Origin: an uncultured Prochlorococcus sp.
GTDB lineage: Bacteria; Cyanobacteriota; Cyanobacteriia; PCC-6307; Cyanobiaceae
Direction: 5' to 3'
DNA length: 64,000 nt
Assembly (NCBI GenBank): GCA_902618795.1
Contig: CACNCF010000002.1
Coordinates: 62,001-126,000 of the forward strand
Shown here in pieces: positions 48,806 to 58,769 of this stretch. Every line of letters begins with the position of its first letter. Positions within the stretch are counted from its first letter, which is position 1. Position numbers and translations under genes: made by a program. Below the pieces are notes generated by a model. That model was not told the origin of the DNA, did no database searches, and saw only the letters and a list, made by a program, of their open reading frames with translations.

Positions 48806-50395
48806 ATGAATGGGCAATACTCTAAAAATAATGTTTTTGGCCAGTTAGCGATAGTTTTACATGCTCATCTACCCTATGTAAGAAAAAATGAAAAAAACTC
48901 TTTAGAAGAGGATTGGTTATTTCAGGCGATTCTGGAATGTTATATACCACTACTCCAATCAATAGAATCTTCCAAAAATGAAAATCCTGAGAATACAAAA
49001 CTTACTATTAGTTTGTCTCCAACATTATTATCACTTCTAAATAATAAACAAATTCAAAAAACTTTCCCAAGCTGGATTAAAACTAGGAATGATTTCCTAA
49101 ACGAACTGCCATCAGAAGAAAAAAATGCCTCTCGATTTTTAATGAATAATCTTAATGATAAATACTTATACTGGCAAAATTGTTCTGGAAATTTAATTGA
49201 GAAGTTTAGGGTTTTAAATAACTCTGGAAATTTGGATATTCTTACTTGTGCTGCTACTCACGGATATCTGCCAATTTTAAGGGAGAATCCTGAAACTGTA
49301 AAAGGACAAATCAATACAGCCATTAGGAGCCATGAAAATATTTTTGAAACAAAGCCTTTAGGTATTTGGTTACCTGAATGCGCATATTATGAGGGTTTAG
49401 ATGAAATACTATTTAATTCTGGAATTAGGTATACAATCTTAGACGGACACGGCATTCTAAACTCTACACCAAGGCCTAGGTATGGTGTATATGCTCCAAT
49501 ATGTTCGAAAAAAGGAGTGGCATTTTTCGGGAGAGATAGTGAGTCAACCTTGCCCGTTTGGTCCGCTAAGGATGGGTTCCCGGGCGATAAAGTCTATAGG
49601 GAATTTCATAAAGATTTGGGGTGGGAATTACCTCTCTCAAAGCTCCAAAAGAAGGGTATTTCATCAAAAAGACCTTTGGGTTTAAAGTTTCATAAGATTA
49701 CAGATGAAAACATTTCTTTAGGGGGGAAAGAGTTTTACCTTGAAAATGAAGCCAAAAATAAGGCGGCAGAACATGCTGATGCTTATCTTCTAGCGAGAGC
49801 AAAACAACTAGAAAAATTGAATTTATCCTCATCCTTTAAGCCTTTATTGGTAGCTCCATTTGATGCAGAGTTATTTGGACATTGGTGGTATGAGGGACCT
49901 TTTTTTATTGAAAATATACTAAAGAACTCTAGTAAATATTCAATTAAGCTTACAAATTTAAAAGAATTCTTAGTGCAAAAACCAAATCTTCAGATTTGTG
50001 ATCCATCGCCATCAAGCTGGGGGCAAGGTGGTTATCATAATTACTGGATTAATGATGCAAATGCATGGATCGTTCCAGAAATCACAAAGGCAGGCTCAAC
50101 ATTTGTAGATTTGTGCTTGGAAAATTTTAATAATGATTTATCTCTAAGACTCTTCAAGCAAGCTGCACGAGAATTACTTCTTTCTGAGTCTTCTGATTGG
50201 AGTTTTATTTTAAGAGCCGGAACTACAACTGAACTCGCAAAAGAGAGAATAGAAAGACACTTATTCAGGTTTTGGAAATTGGTTGAAATGATTAAAAATC
50301 GTTCTAATATTAATTTTAAATTTCTTGAAGATATTGAGGAAGAGGATAAAGTCTTCCAAAATATTAATATTGATGATTGGCGAAAAAAAAACTAA
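48806..50395 (+). CDS. Glycoside hydrolase family 57 protein, probable 1,4-alpha-glucan branching enzyme
   Basis: The 529-residue protein is a GH57 enzyme with the N-terminal VLHAHLPYVR, the nucleophile Glu in IWLPECAYYEG and the acid/base Asp in PFDAELFGHWWYEG. These match the GH57 branching enzymes such as those of Thermotoga and cyanobacteria. It probably adds branches to glycogen, alongside the usual GlgB (not in the window). A 222-base AT-rich gap precedes it, and its stop overlaps the crtL stop by 4 bases on the opposite strand. An amylase role is a less likely alternative. Confidence 0.88.
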   Translation: MNGQYSKNNVFGQLAIVLHAHLPYVRKNEKNSLEEDWLFQAILECYIPLLQSIESSKNENPENTKLTISLSPTLLSLLNNKQIQKTFPSWIKTRNDFLNELPSEEKNASRFLMNNLNDKYLYWQNCSGNLIEKFRVLNNSGNLDILTCAATHGYLPILRENPETVKGQINTAIRSHENIFETKPLGIWLPECAYYEGLDEILFNSGIRYTILDGHGILNSTPRPRYGVYAPICSKKGVAFFGRDSESTLPVWSAKDGFPGDKVYREFHKDLGWELPLSKLQKKGISSKRPLGLKFHKITDENISLGGKEFYLENEAKNKAAEHADAYLLARAKQLEKLNLSSSFKPLLVAPFDAELFGHWWYEGPFFIENILKNSSKYSIKLTNLKEFLVQKPNLQICDPSPSSWGQGGYHNYWINDANAWIVPEITKAGSTFVDLCLENFNNDLSLRLFKQAARELLLSESSDWSFILRAGTTTELAKERIERHLFRFWKLVEMIKNRSNINFKFLEDIEEEDKVFQNINIDDWRKKN

Positions 50396-51603
50396 TTTAA
50401 CTTGAGCATTCCTAGTTTTACTTTTAGAGGCGAATTTATAAACATCTTACTCATAACGTAAATTAGTTTTGGAAGTGGAAGTGTATTAGTGAGAAAACCT
50501 ACCCATTCATTGGTTGATAATCTAAAGAAATTTGAGAAAAAGCTTCTTAATCTACTTTCGTCAAAACTCATCAATCTTCTTAGACCATATTGGTAAAGTT
50601 TATGCCTTTGTGTTAACTCGTAAGGCCATAGGATTTCCCAACCTTTCGAAGCTAATTCAAGTGAACTTAGTTGAGGTTCTTTTAAAAAGATTGCTAATTT
50701 TTGTGCAAGGAGTGGAGCCCTTCTTAATAAAGATCCAACCATGTATCCTGATGCAGGATGAACCATACTTGCAGCCCCTCCGAAACCAAGTACAAATTGT
50801 TTTTTAAATGGGAGGGGTAAATTCATGGGGAAAAGGCAATTCTCTTCATGAAAAATTTCACTTACCTCAATTCCCTTACTATTAAGTCTTTTATAAAGTC
50901 TTTTTTTAAGATTTTCTTGGGATAATGCAGGATAACTAGCTAATGAAGTTTCTTCTACAAAAAAAGTCTCGTTGCCAAGATCCATAGCATAAAGAAAGGA
51001 AGGAGGTGATAACTTTTCTTCATTGTTTAAATGATTTGGACGAAAATCCATTAGAACAAATTGTTCTTTATTAACAGGTGGTGATGTAAATTTACCTACA
51101 ATTCCGTAAGCAGCTTGTTGAGCGATTTCATTTTGAACTGGTCTTTTTACAAAATTACTTTTATGCCCACTTGCGTCAATAACTAATCTCGCCTTTATTT
51201 TGAGACCTGAAAAACAAATTACCTCAGATAGTTTATTTTTTTCTTTAATGTCTTTTGCTGTTTCATTCAACCATTCAATCCCTTTACATTTTTTTAAAAG
51301 CTCAGTTTGAAAGGCTTCTTGATTTATTAAACCATAATCGTAGTTGTGTTTTGTTGGAGTATCCCCTTTTTTATTTTCCCCATCTCCAAAAAAACTAACT
51401 GTTTTACACCATCTATGAGATAACAAGGACTCTAACCCTAATTCTTCTAATTCAGATGCCCAGATACCATAAGTATTCTCCCATTTTTCATTTGGAGATT
51501 TTGTTGATATTCCCTTAATATTTAGATCCTGCTTGGCTAATTCTGAAGCTAAACATAATGCTGCAGGACCTGAACCTAAAATTAAAATATCAAGTATTTC
51601 CAT
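50392..51603 (-). CDS. crtL: Lycopene cyclase, CrtL type (probably beta)
   Basis: The 403-residue flavoprotein has the dinucleotide motif LGSGPAALCLASELA at the N-terminus, VIDASGHKS, YAMDLGNETFFVEETSLA and the FGGAASMVHPASGYM block, all characteristic of plant-type CrtL. Prochlorococcus has two CrtL enzymes, CrtL-b making beta rings and CrtL-e making both kinds. The overall pattern and location behind gyrA suggest CrtL-b, which I hold at moderate certainty. Products feed zeaxanthin and alpha/beta-carotene for the divinyl-chlorophyll antenna. It is 24 bases after gyrA. Confidence 0.85.
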   Translation of the reverse strand: MEILDILILGSGPAALCLASELAKQDLNIKGISTKSPNEKWENTYGIWASELEELGLESLLSHRWCKTVSFFGDGENKKGDTPTKHNYDYGLINQEAFQTELLKKCKGIEWLNETAKDIKEKNKLSEVICFSGLKIKARLVIDASGHKSNFVKRPVQNEIAQQAAYGIVGKFTSPPVNKEQFVLMDFRPNHLNNEEKLSPPSFLYAMDLGNETFFVEETSLASYPALSQENLKKRLYKRLNSKGIEVSEIFHEENCLFPMNLPLPFKKQFVLGFGGAASMVHPASGYMVGSLLRRAPLLAQKLAIFLKEPQLSSLELASKGWEILWPYELTQRHKLYQYGLRRLMSFDESRLRSFFSNFFRLSTNEWVGFLTNTLPLPKLIYVMSKMFINSPLKVKLGMLKLN

Positions 51604-51627
51604 ATTATTTAGCTAACCACAAGGCTT

Positions 51628-54225
51628 TTAATTTTGTTCAACTGAGCTGGGTTGGTCTTTTTCTTCTATTTGTTCACGAGGTACCAACACCACTTCAGAT
51701 AAATGATCACCGTCATCTAATCTTTGTAATTTTACTCCTGTAGCTGCCCTTGATTGTTGAGAAATTTTATCTGCGTTTGTCCTTACTATTACGCCTTTTT
51801 CGGTCACAAGTAGTAATTCTTCTCCCTCGCCAAGGACCTTCAAACAAACTAGCTGATCATCTTTAATTCTAAATTTTATTGCTCTCAAACCCATTCCTGC
51901 TCTTTTTTGTAATCTAAACTGAGCTACAGGTACTCTCTTTCCTAGTCCAAATGCACTGGCTATTAATACCCATGGGCCATCTGAAGAGTTTTCCTCAACA
52001 TTATCATCAAGATCTTCTGTGAAATCTTCAAATTTAGCCAATTGATCAACCAAATTAGATGTTAAAACATCCATAGAAACTAGATTGTCTCCTTTTCTCA
52101 AGTTCATTGATTTAACCCCTCTTGCTGTTCTACCAAGTGGTCTTAATTCATTGATATCTAGTCTGAAATGAATCGCCATTCCTGTTTTAGATCCAATTAA
52201 AACACTATCACCTTCTTTTGATAATCTGACCCAGGTTAGGGCATCTCCATCCTCAAGATTAATTGCTATTAGTCCATTTGAGCGAATTTTTGAGAAAGCA
52301 GAAAGTGCAGTTCTTTTTATAAAGCCAGCTTTGGTTAGCATTAATAAATAACGATCGTCAACGAAAGAATCCACAGCAACTAGTGAAGTAATTTTTTCTT
52401 CTCTTGGAATTGGGAGAAGTTGAACTGATGGAGTCCCTTTCGCTGTTCTGCTACTCATAGGAACCCTATATGCTGGTAGAGCATAAGCTACTCCTCTATC
52501 ACTGAAAAGCACAAGAGTATCGTGATCGTTGCAGCTTATAAATAATTTCACGTCATCATCTTCTTTGGTTTTCGTGCCAGCTTTACCCCTTGAACCACGA
52601 CTGGTAGATTCAAAATCATTAACAGGCATTCTTTTTAAATAACCTGCTTCAGTTAATAGAACTACAGATCTGTCATTAGCTATGAGATCTATATCATCTA
52701 ATCCGCCACCTAAATCTAGTATTTCTGTTTTCCTAGGAGAAGAGAATCTTTCATCGATTTTATTAAGTTCTTCAAGAATAATTTCAAAAATTCTTTCTTT
52801 ACTATTTAATATTTGCTGATATAGATTAATTTTTCGGGTTAATTCATTATGTTCTCCTTTAATTTTATCTGCTTCTAGTGCTGTTAATCTTCTTAACTGC
52901 ATTTGTAGAATTGCATCTGCCTGTATGGAAGATAATTTATGATCGTTTTGTAATTTTTCTCGAGCTGATATTGAATCTTTCGCTGATCTTATTAGATTTA
53001 TAATTTTATCCATAGCATCTAAGGCCAATAAAAGACCTTTTACAATATGATCTCTTTCTTCTGCCTTTTTTAATAAAAATATTGTTCTTCGCCTTATTGT
53101 TTCAACCCTAAAATCTAGAAAAACGTCTAACATTTTCCTAAGTGAAAGTGTTGTGGGCTCCCCTTTTACTAGAGCAAGGATATTTGCACTAAAGTTATTT
53201 TGTAGAGGTGTTAACTTAAATAAATTATTTAAAACAACTTGTGGGTAAGCATCTCTTTTTAGTTCAATAACAATCCTCATCCCATCTCGATCACTCTCAT
53301 CTCTAATATCAGAAATACCTTCTAATTTTTTTTCATTAACCAAATCAGCAATTCTTTCTATCAATGCAGCTTTATTAGTTTGAAATGGAAGTTCTGTAAT
53401 TATTACTGCATCTTTCTCTGCTCTACCAATGGATTTAATTTGCTCAATATTTGCTACCCCTCTCATGGTTATTGACCCCCTTCCTGTTTTGAATGTTTCT
53501 CTAATACCGTCTCTGCCTAAGATTTGACCACCTGTTGGAAAATCAGGACCCTTAATTATTTCAAAAAGTTCACTATCTTTAATTGAAGGGGTTTTGATCA
53601 TTGATTTAAGACCATTAATTAATTCCCCTAAGTTATGAGGTGGAATATTAGTTGCCATTCCTACTGCTATTCCAGATGATCCATTTAGAAGTAGTTGAGG
53701 GATCCTTGCAGGTAGAACTGTTGGCTCTTGTTGAGAACCGTCAAAATTATCGGCGAAGTCTACAGTTTCAGATTCAATATCCTCTAACAAACTTTCATCC
53801 GTAAGAGACTGTAAACGAGATTCTGTGTATCTCATTGCTGCTGGAGGGTCGTTATCAACAGAACCAAAGTTTCCATGGCCATCTATGAGTGGCATCCTCA
53901 TAGAGAAATCCTGCGCCATTCTTACCAAAGCATCATAAACAGCAGTATCGCCATGAGGGTGGTATTTACCAAGTACTTCTCCTACAACTCTTGCACATTT
54001 TCTGTATGGTCTACCGCTAGTCAAACCAAGTTCATACATTGCATAAAGAATTCTTCTGTGAACAGGTTTTAATCCATCTCTTGCATCTGGCAGAGCACGA
54101 CCAACTATAACGCTCATTGCATACTCAAGGTATGAACGAGACATCTCATTTCTTAGGTCAGTTTGAATAATTCGATCGTTATCTTCGCTTAATCCTGAGT
54201 TATCGGAATCTAAAATATCAGACAT
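51628..54225 (-). CDS. gyrA: DNA gyrase subunit A
   Basis: This 865-residue type II topoisomerase subunit has [20 protein letters not shown] near the start, the catalytic Tyr in [11 protein letters not shown] and [12 protein letters not shown]. The C-terminal DNA-wrapping domain has repeated six-bladed segments. Where E. coli GyrA has the box QRRGGKG, this protein has TSRGSRG (residues 541-547), so the box is degenerate. Length and domain order fit GyrA rather than ParC, but the altered box leaves the supercoiling mode less certain. crtL follows after 24 bases. A 179-base gap separates it from guaB3. Confidence 0.93.
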   Translation of the reverse strand: MSDILDSDNSGLSEDNDRIIQTDLRNEMSRSYLEYAMSVIVGRALPDARDGLKPVHRRILYAMYELGLTSGRPYRKCARVVGEVLGKYHPHGDTAVYDALVRMAQDFSMRMPLIDGHGNFGSVDNDPPAAMRYTESRLQSLTDESLLEDIESETVDFADNFDGSQQEPTVLPARIPQLLLNGSSGIAVGMATNIPPHNLGELINGLKSMIKTPSIKDSELFEIIKGPDFPTGGQILGRDGIRETFKTGRGSITMRGVANIEQIKSIGRAEKDAVIITELPFQTNKAALIERIADLVNEKKLEGISDIRDESDRDGMRIVIELKRDAYPQVVLNNLFKLTPLQNNFSANILALVKGEPTTLSLRKMLDVFLDFRVETIRRRTIFLLKKAEERDHIVKGLLLALDAMDKIINLIRSAKDSISAREKLQNDHKLSSIQADAILQMQLRRLTALEADKIKGEHNELTRKINLYQQILNSKERIFEIILEELNKIDERFSSPRKTEILDLGGGLDDIDLIANDRSVVLLTEAGYLKRMPVNDFESTSRGSRGKAGTKTKEDDDVKLFISCNDHDTLVLFSDRGVAYALPAYRVPMSSRTAKGTPSVQLLPIPREEKITSLVAVDSFVDDRYLLMLTKAGFIKRTALSAFSKIRSNGLIAINLEDGDALTWVRLSKEGDSVLIGSKTGMAIHFRLDINELRPLGRTARGVKSMNLRKGDNLVSMDVLTSNLVDQLAKFEDFTEDLDDNVEENSSDGPWVLIASAFGLGKRVPVAQFRLQKRAGMGLRAIKFRIKDDQLVCLKVLGEGEELLLVTEKGVIVRTNADKISQQSRAATGVKLQRLDDGDHLSEVVLVPREQIEEKDQPSSVEQN

Positions 54226-54404
54226 ACAAAAATCCTTTCTTTAATAATAATCGCTGATTGTCATAATGAATAAAAAAATAGATTTATTTAATTCCCAAAT
54301 ACTCACATTTACACACAAATCAAAATAAAACCTGTTGTTTTTGAATAAACCTTGGCTTATTACCCCTTTAGTTGTTAATTTAATCAGAATAAAAGAAAAT
54401 TATC

Positions 54405-55568
54405 GTGAATATTGAACTTGGTTTAAATAAAAAAGTCAGACGGGCTTATGGCATCGATGAAATAGCTTTAGTCCCTGGTAATAGAACAATTGATTACGAT
54501 TTGACTGATCCTTCTTGGTCAATAGGTGATTTCACAAGAGAAGTTCCGATCGTAGCTAGTGCTATGGATAGTGTTGTCGATGTCAATACGGCTGTAGAGC
54601 TCACAAAATTAGGTTCCTTAGGGGTTATTAATATGGAGGGCATACAAACACGATATGAAAACCCTGATAAAATATTGAACCAAATAGCATCAGTGGGGAA
54701 GAATGATTTTGTTCCATTAATGCAGAAAATATACAGTGAACCGGTCAAGGAGGGATTAATTGTACAAAGAATAAATGAGGTAAAAGAAAGAGGAGGTATA
54801 GCAGCTTTTAGTGGGACTCCTCAAGCTGCTATTAAGTTTAAAGAAACACTTAATAATTCCAAAATAGATTTATTTTTTCTTCAAGGAACAGTTGTTTCTA
54901 CTGAACATATAGGTTTGGAAGGTAAGGAAACCTTAAATATTAAAGATCTCTGTCAATCTATGAATGTCCCAGTTGTAGCAGGTAATTGTGTAACTTACGA
55001 AGTTGCAAAACTTCTTATGGATGCTGGAGTTGCAGGATTGATGGTTGGGATAGGACCTGGAGCGGCATGTACATCAAGAGGAGTATTGGGAATTGGAATC
55101 CCTCAAGCAACAGCAATTGCTGATTGTAGTGCGGCAAGAAATGATTACTTTAAAGAAAGTGGTCGCTATATTCCTATCATTGGTGATGGAGGAATTGTTA
55201 CTGGTGGAGATATCTGTAAATGTTTAGCATGTGGAGCAGATGCTGTAATGATTGGATCCCCAATAGCTAAATCCTCAAACGCTCCAGGAAAAGGATTTCA
55301 CTGGGGTATGGCTACTCCAAGTCCAATATTGCCAAGGGGCACAAGAATTGAAGTTGGTTCTACAGGATCTTTAGAAAGAATAATTAAAGGTCCTGCCTTA
55401 CTTGATGATGGGACACATAACTTAATAGGAGCCATTAGAACCTCAATGAGTACTCTTGGGGCAAAAAATATTAAAGAAATGCAAGAAGTTGAAATAGTTA
55501 TCGCACCATCGCTTCTCACAGAAGGTAAGGTTTATCAAAAAGCTCAACAGCTTGGAATGGGTAAGTAG
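54405..55568 (+). CDS. guaB3: IMP dehydrogenase family protein, GuaB3 type without CBS domains
   Basis: This 387-residue TIM-barrel enzyme has SAMDSVVDV near the start, the catalytic Cys222 loop in GPGAACTSRG, GDGGIVTGGD and the later GSTGSLERIIKGP. It lacks the two CBS domains of standard IMPDH, so it falls in the GuaB3 (IMPDH-related 2) group found in cyanobacteria and actinobacteria. Oxidation of IMP to XMP is the likely reaction, with different regulation. It starts with GTG. The 5' end is divergent from gyrA; Yfr1 lies just downstream. Confidence 0.9.
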   Translation: MNIELGLNKKVRRAYGIDEIALVPGNRTIDYDLTDPSWSIGDFTREVPIVASAMDSVVDVNTAVELTKLGSLGVINMEGIQTRYENPDKILNQIASVGKNDFVPLMQKIYSEPVKEGLIVQRINEVKERGGIAAFSGTPQAAIKFKETLNNSKIDLFFLQGTVVSTEHIGLEGKETLNIKDLCQSMNVPVVAGNCVTYEVAKLLMDAGVAGLMVGIGPGAACTSRGVLGIGIPQATAIADCSAARNDYFKESGRYIPIIGDGGIVTGGDICKCLACGADAVMIGSPIAKSSNAPGKGFHWGMATPSPILPRGTRIEVGSTGSLERIIKGPALLDDGTHNLIGAIRTSMSTLGAKNIKEMQEVEIVIAPSLLTEGKVYQKAQQLGMGK

Positions 55569-55638
55569 TTCACCTAGAGCAAAATTATAAATCCTTAGTG
55601 AATTAAGTATTAATTTGAAAAATTTTCTAATTAGGAGT

Positions 55639-55644
55639 TATTAT
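55639..55644 (+). promoter_or_regulatory. Candidate -10 box of Yfr1
   Basis: TATTAT lies 8-9 bases before the inferred 5' end of the small RNA. It is a good -10 match; no clear -35 is seen, which is common in Prochlorococcus. Confidence 0.45.
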
Positions 55645-55652
55645 TAAATGAT

Positions 55653-55707
55653 GGGGGAAACCCCATACTCCTCACACACTAAATCGCCCGATTAATCGGG
55701 CTTTTTT
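55653..55707 (+). ncRNA. yfr1: Small regulatory RNA Yfr1
   Basis: The 55-base transcript would begin GGGGG and carry a first stem-loop with GAAA loop (ATGGGG/CCCCAT in DNA), then an unpaired ACTCCTCACAC, the ultraconserved Yfr1 core, and a terminator stem GCCCGA-TTAA-TCGGGC followed by six T. All three elements and the position between guaB and trxA match Yfr1 of Prochlorococcus MED4. Known work shows Yfr1 binds mRNAs of outer-membrane porin-like proteins with its CU-rich core and is needed for growth under stress in Synechococcus. The 5' end is inferred. Confidence 0.95.
55686..55707 (+). terminator. Rho-independent terminator of Yfr1
   Basis: A perfect 6-base stem GCCCGA/TCGGGC with a TTAA loop is followed directly by TTTTTT. 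It is the best terminator in the window and lies before trxA. guaB3 read-through, if any, would stop here too. Confidence 0.92.
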
Positions 55708-55798
55708 AGATATTTTGTTACTTATATTATTTAATCTGTAATGAAATCATCACTTAAAAAAATTGCCTGCTAAATTTTCAAAAAGGAATACTTAAATT

Positions 55799-56122
55799 AT
55801 GTCATCAGCTCCAGCCGTAACTGACTCTTCATTTGACAAGGATGTACTGCAAAGTGATCTACCAGTATTGGTTGATTTTTGGGCACCATGGTGCGGTCCA
55901 TGTAGGATGGTTGCACCTGTTGTAGAAGAAATCTCAAAAGACTTTGAAGGGAAAATTAAAGTTTTTAAATTAAACACAGATGAGAATCCAAATGTCGCCA
56001 GTCAATACGGAATTAGAAGTATTCCTACATTAATGATCTTTAAAGGAGGTCAAAAAGTTGATACCGTTGTTGGTGCTGTGCCAAAAGCAACTCTTTCGAG
56101 CACTTTAACTAAGCATTTATAA
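55799..56122 (+). CDS. trxA: Thioredoxin
   Basis: This 107-residue classic thioredoxin has the active-site WCGPC (Cys32 and Cys35) and the conserved cis-Pro in SIPTLMIF, then the GAVPKATL tail. It reduces target protein disulfides, including those under light control through ferredoxin-thioredoxin reductase. AAGGA lies about ten bases before the ATG. It lies behind the Yfr1 terminator and so has its own promoter; an AT-rich TATATTAT is in the gap. Confidence 0.97.
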   Translation: MSSAPAVTDSSFDKDVLQSDLPVLVDFWAPWCGPCRMVAPVVEEISKDFEGKIKVFKLNTDENPNVASQYGIRSIPTLMIFKGGQKVDTVVGAVPKATLSSTLTKHL

Positions 56123-56133
56123 ATTTAAAAGCT

Positions 56134-56751
56134 TTGCATAAAATTGGACTTATAGACTATGGAATGGGTAATATTCATTCTGTAACAAAATCTCTAGAAA
56201 GTCTTGGAGAAGAAATTATATTAATTAAAAACTTTAATGATTCCAAGCTTTGTAAGGCGTTAATACTTCCTGGGGTTGGAGCATTTGATCCAGCGATGAA
56301 GAATATCATAAATACTGATTTGATAACTGATTTGAAAAGTTGGATTAAAAGTGGAAAATCCTTTTTTGGGATATGTTTAGGTCTCCAACTCCTTTTTGAA
56401 TCTAGTGATGAAGGAAAAGTTCAAGGGTTGGGAATATTAAAAGGAAAAATACAAAAAATACCCAATATTGTTAACCAAAGAATTCCACATATGGGTTGGT
56501 GCCAACTTTTACCTACAAAAAATAATACTTTATTTGGGATTGAAGAATTAAATAATTGGGTCTATTTTGTACATTCCTATCATGCAATCCCAGATGACTT
56601 AAATATTATTGCAGCTCAGGTTGATTATGGCCCCGAAAAATTAACTGCAATGATAGAGAATGATAATTTATTGGCCTGTCAATTTCATCCGGAAAAATCT
56701 GGAAAAACCGGTGAAAAACTTTTGAGAAGATGGCTGAGTAATATTCAATAA
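56134..56751 (+). CDS. hisH: Imidazole glycerol phosphate synthase, glutamine amidotransferase subunit
   Basis: The 205-residue class-I amidotransferase has IDYGMGNIHSV at the start, the nucleophile Cys in FGICLGLQLLF, the GWCQL segment and the catalytic His/Glu in CQFHPEKSG. HisH supplies ammonia to HisF for histidine and AICAR formation; hisF is elsewhere. The tracked TTG start gives MHKIGLIDYG, matching the family N-terminus; no ATG in frame is closer. It is 11 bases behind trxA and 13 bases before rsmD. Confidence 0.94.
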   Translation: MHKIGLIDYGMGNIHSVTKSLESLGEEIILIKNFNDSKLCKALILPGVGAFDPAMKNIINTDLITDLKSWIKSGKSFFGICLGLQLLFESSDEGKVQGLGILKGKIQKIPNIVNQRIPHMGWCQLLPTKNNTLFGIEELNNWVYFVHSYHAIPDDLNIIAAQVDYGPEKLTAMIENDNLLACQFHPEKSGKTGEKLLRRWLSNIQ

Positions 56752-56764
56752 CAGATGCATAGGG

Positions 56765-57364
56765 ATGAAGGCTAACTTAAGATTAATAGGTGGTAAAAAA
56801 CTCCAAAGTCCAAATAATTCTTATACCAGACCTACAACTTTGAGAGTGAGAGAGGCCATATTTAATATATTGAACAAAAGAGTTGAAAATAGTAACTGGT
56901 TAGATTTATTTAGTGGAACAGGGGCCATATCTTGTGAAGCCTATAATCACGGGGCGAGCAAAATAATTGCAATTGAAAAAAACAAAATCAACTCAAAAGT
57001 TTGCTTAGAAAATTTACTTTCGTTAGAGAATATAGAGAGTAGGAGAAATGATATCGAAGTTATTTGTAAAGACGTTTTGAAATGGACAAAACCTAATTAT
57101 GAGAGAAACTTATCATCTAGAAATATGGATTTAAACAAATTAAAATTTGATTTTGTTTATCTAGATCCTCCATACAATGTGGATTTCCATGAATTAGTTT
57201 TAAATCAATTATTTAATAGTAATCTTTTAAAAAAAGATTCAACAGTTATTTGTGAACATTCTCCCAATCTATTTATTAAAAAAAGTACTTTGTGGGAAAC
57301 TATAGATGTACGAAATTATGGTCAGTCAAGACTAACATTTTTAATCAAGGTCCAGCATCCCTGA
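56765..57364 (+). CDS. rsmD: 16S rRNA (guanine966-N2)-methyltransferase
   Basis: This 199-residue SAM methyltransferase has the N-terminal RLIGGKKL, the [14 protein letters not shown] segment, the SAM loop [13 protein letters not shown] and the catalytic DPPY in VYLDPPYN, which is the N2-guanine methyltransferase signature. It modifies G966 of small-subunit rRNA during assembly. Its last 24 bases overlap the petG end on the other strand. Confidence 0.94.
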   Translation: MKANLRLIGGKKLQSPNNSYTRPTTLRVREAIFNILNKRVENSNWLDLFSGTGAISCEAYNHGASKIIAIEKNKINSKVCLENLLSLENIESRRNDIEVICKDVLKWTKPNYERNLSSRNMDLNKLKFDFVYLDPPYNVDFHELVLNQLFNSNLLKKDSTVICEHSPNLFIKKSTLWETIDVRNYGQSRLTFLIKVQHP

Positions 57365-57460
57365 ACCTCTTCTATATTGATTCCATGCACTTACGAATAA
57401 TCCAAGAAGAGTTATTGGGACTAAACCTAATACAATTCCACATAGAAGAGGCTCGATCAT
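57341..57460 (-). CDS. petG: Cytochrome b6f complex subunit PetG
   Basis: The 39-residue single-helix protein translates as [20 protein letters not shown] followed by [19 protein letters not shown] and a TAA stop. It is a near-perfect PetG, needed for stability of the b6f complex in thylakoids. It is too short for the ORF track and was found by reading the gap behind rsmD. It overlaps rsmD by 24 bases, tail to tail, and is divergent from cytM; so two electron-transport genes may share a control region. Confidence 0.97.
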   Translation of the reverse strand: MIEPLLCGIVLGLVPITLLGLFVSAWNQYRRGSGMLDLD

Positions 57461-57515
57461 TTTTTTGCCTTTTTTAAATTTATTACTCACAATTGTTACA
57501 TAGAGACTATTTTTT

Positions 57516-57902
57516 GTGTCAACATCTTCATCAACTGCAGCAGAAAGAAACTTTAAGAGAGAATTCTTAAAAATTGTTTTTGTTGTATTTGGAGTTTTTT
57601 TGATTTGTTTTTCAATATTTTTCTTAAATCATCATGAAAATAACAAATATATCATTGAAACTCTCGAGCTTAATGGCTCTGCTGAGGAAGGAGATGCTCT
57701 TTTTAAGATAAATTGTGTTGGATGTCATGGAATTACAGCAAGAGGATTAGTCGGCCCAGACTTACATTCAATAACTAAACGTTTGAATGATAAAGAGATA
57801 ATAAAACAAGTTACTGGAGGCCTTACTCCTCCTATGCCAAGTTTTGAAATTGATCCTGTAAATATGTCCAATTTATTGAGATATCTTCATAGTCTTGAAT
57901 GA
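57516..57902 (+). CDS. cytM: Membrane-anchored cytochrome c (CytM)
   Basis: The 128-residue protein has an uncleaved-looking N-terminal helix (about residues 18-37) then a class-I cytochrome c domain with the haem motif CVGCH (Cys67, Cys70, His71) and the probable axial Met in PPMPSFEID near residue 105. This is CytM, a low-abundance cytochrome in cyanobacteria thought to tune respiration and photosynthesis under heterotrophic or stress conditions. It starts with GTG; its stop overlaps the next gene's ATG (ATGA). Confidence 0.9.
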   Translation: MSTSSSTAAERNFKREFLKIVFVVFGVFLICFSIFFLNHHENNKYIIETLELNGSAEEGDALFKINCVGCHGITARGLVGPDLHSITKRLNDKEIIKQVTGGLTPPMPSFEIDPVNMSNLLRYLHSLE

Positions 57903-58648
57903 TTTTGGGAAAAAATTTTTCTAATTTAAAGGTAATTTTAGTTGAACCAAGTGGTCCTTTAAATGTGGGCAGCGTTGCTAGATTATGCAGTAATTTTGAA
58001 GTCGATGAATTAAGAATTGTTTCTCCTAAATGCGACATATTTTCTTTAGAAGCAAAAAAAATGGCTCTCAAAGGTCAAAAATTTCTTAGACATTGTAAGG
58101 TTTTTGATGATCTTCAAAAAGCAATTTTTGATTGTGATTTGGTTTTAGCATCTTGTGGAAGGATTGATGTAAATAAAGATTCATTTTTTGTATCTTCTGA
58201 AGATATATTTGATTGGACTTTAACCTTTAAGAAGATAAATAATTTAGCAATTATATTTGGGAGAGAAGATAGAGGTTTATCTAACAGTGAATTGCTTCTA
58301 GCAAATAAAACCTTTAATATTCCAACTTCTCAGAACAATCCCTCATTAAATCTTTCTCACGCTGTTTCAATAGTTTTGTATGAATTAAATAAGTCTTCTA
58401 AAAAGAATTTAAATAATGAATTAAAAGTTTTTAATTTGGCATCATCTAAAGAAGTAAATGATACATTTGTAGAGATAGAGGCAATGCTTTTGCGAGTTGG
58501 ATATCTCTTAAAACATACTTCTAAGGCAAAAATCAGTAAATTTAAGAATTTTATTTTGAGGGCAAATACATCAATGCACGAAGTAAATGTTTTGAGAGGA
58601 ATTGTCCATCAAATAAACTGGTTTTTGAACAATTCAAAAAATAAATAA
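57899..58648 (+). CDS. tRNA/rRNA 2'-O-methyltransferase, TrmJ/TrmH (SPOUT) type
   Basis: The 249-residue SPOUT enzyme has VEPSGPLNVGSVARLCSNFE at the N-terminus, then IFGREDRGLSNSELLLANK and the knot motif IPTSQNNPSLNLSHAVSIVLYE. These are the three SpoU family motifs, and the whole is closest to TrmJ, which methylates ribose 32 of tRNAs. An rRNA target is also possible. The start overlaps the cytM stop by 4 bases, which points to coupled translation. Confidence 0.87.
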   Translation: MILGKNFSNLKVILVEPSGPLNVGSVARLCSNFEVDELRIVSPKCDIFSLEAKKMALKGQKFLRHCKVFDDLQKAIFDCDLVLASCGRIDVNKDSFFVSSEDIFDWTLTFKKINNLAIIFGREDRGLSNSELLLANKTFNIPTSQNNPSLNLSHAVSIVLYELNKSSKKNLNNELKVFNLASSKEVNDTFVEIEAMLLRVGYLLKHTSKAKISKFKNFILRANTSMHEVNVLRGIVHQINWFLNNSKNK

Positions 58649-58769
58649 GTAATTATAAATTTGATTAGATATTGTTCACTTCTTGTTTTAATTTGATAGG
58701 GATATTTACTAAAAACATTTTCTGAAGTAGCATCTACTGATTATTTGAATATTTAAGAAAACTAAAACT

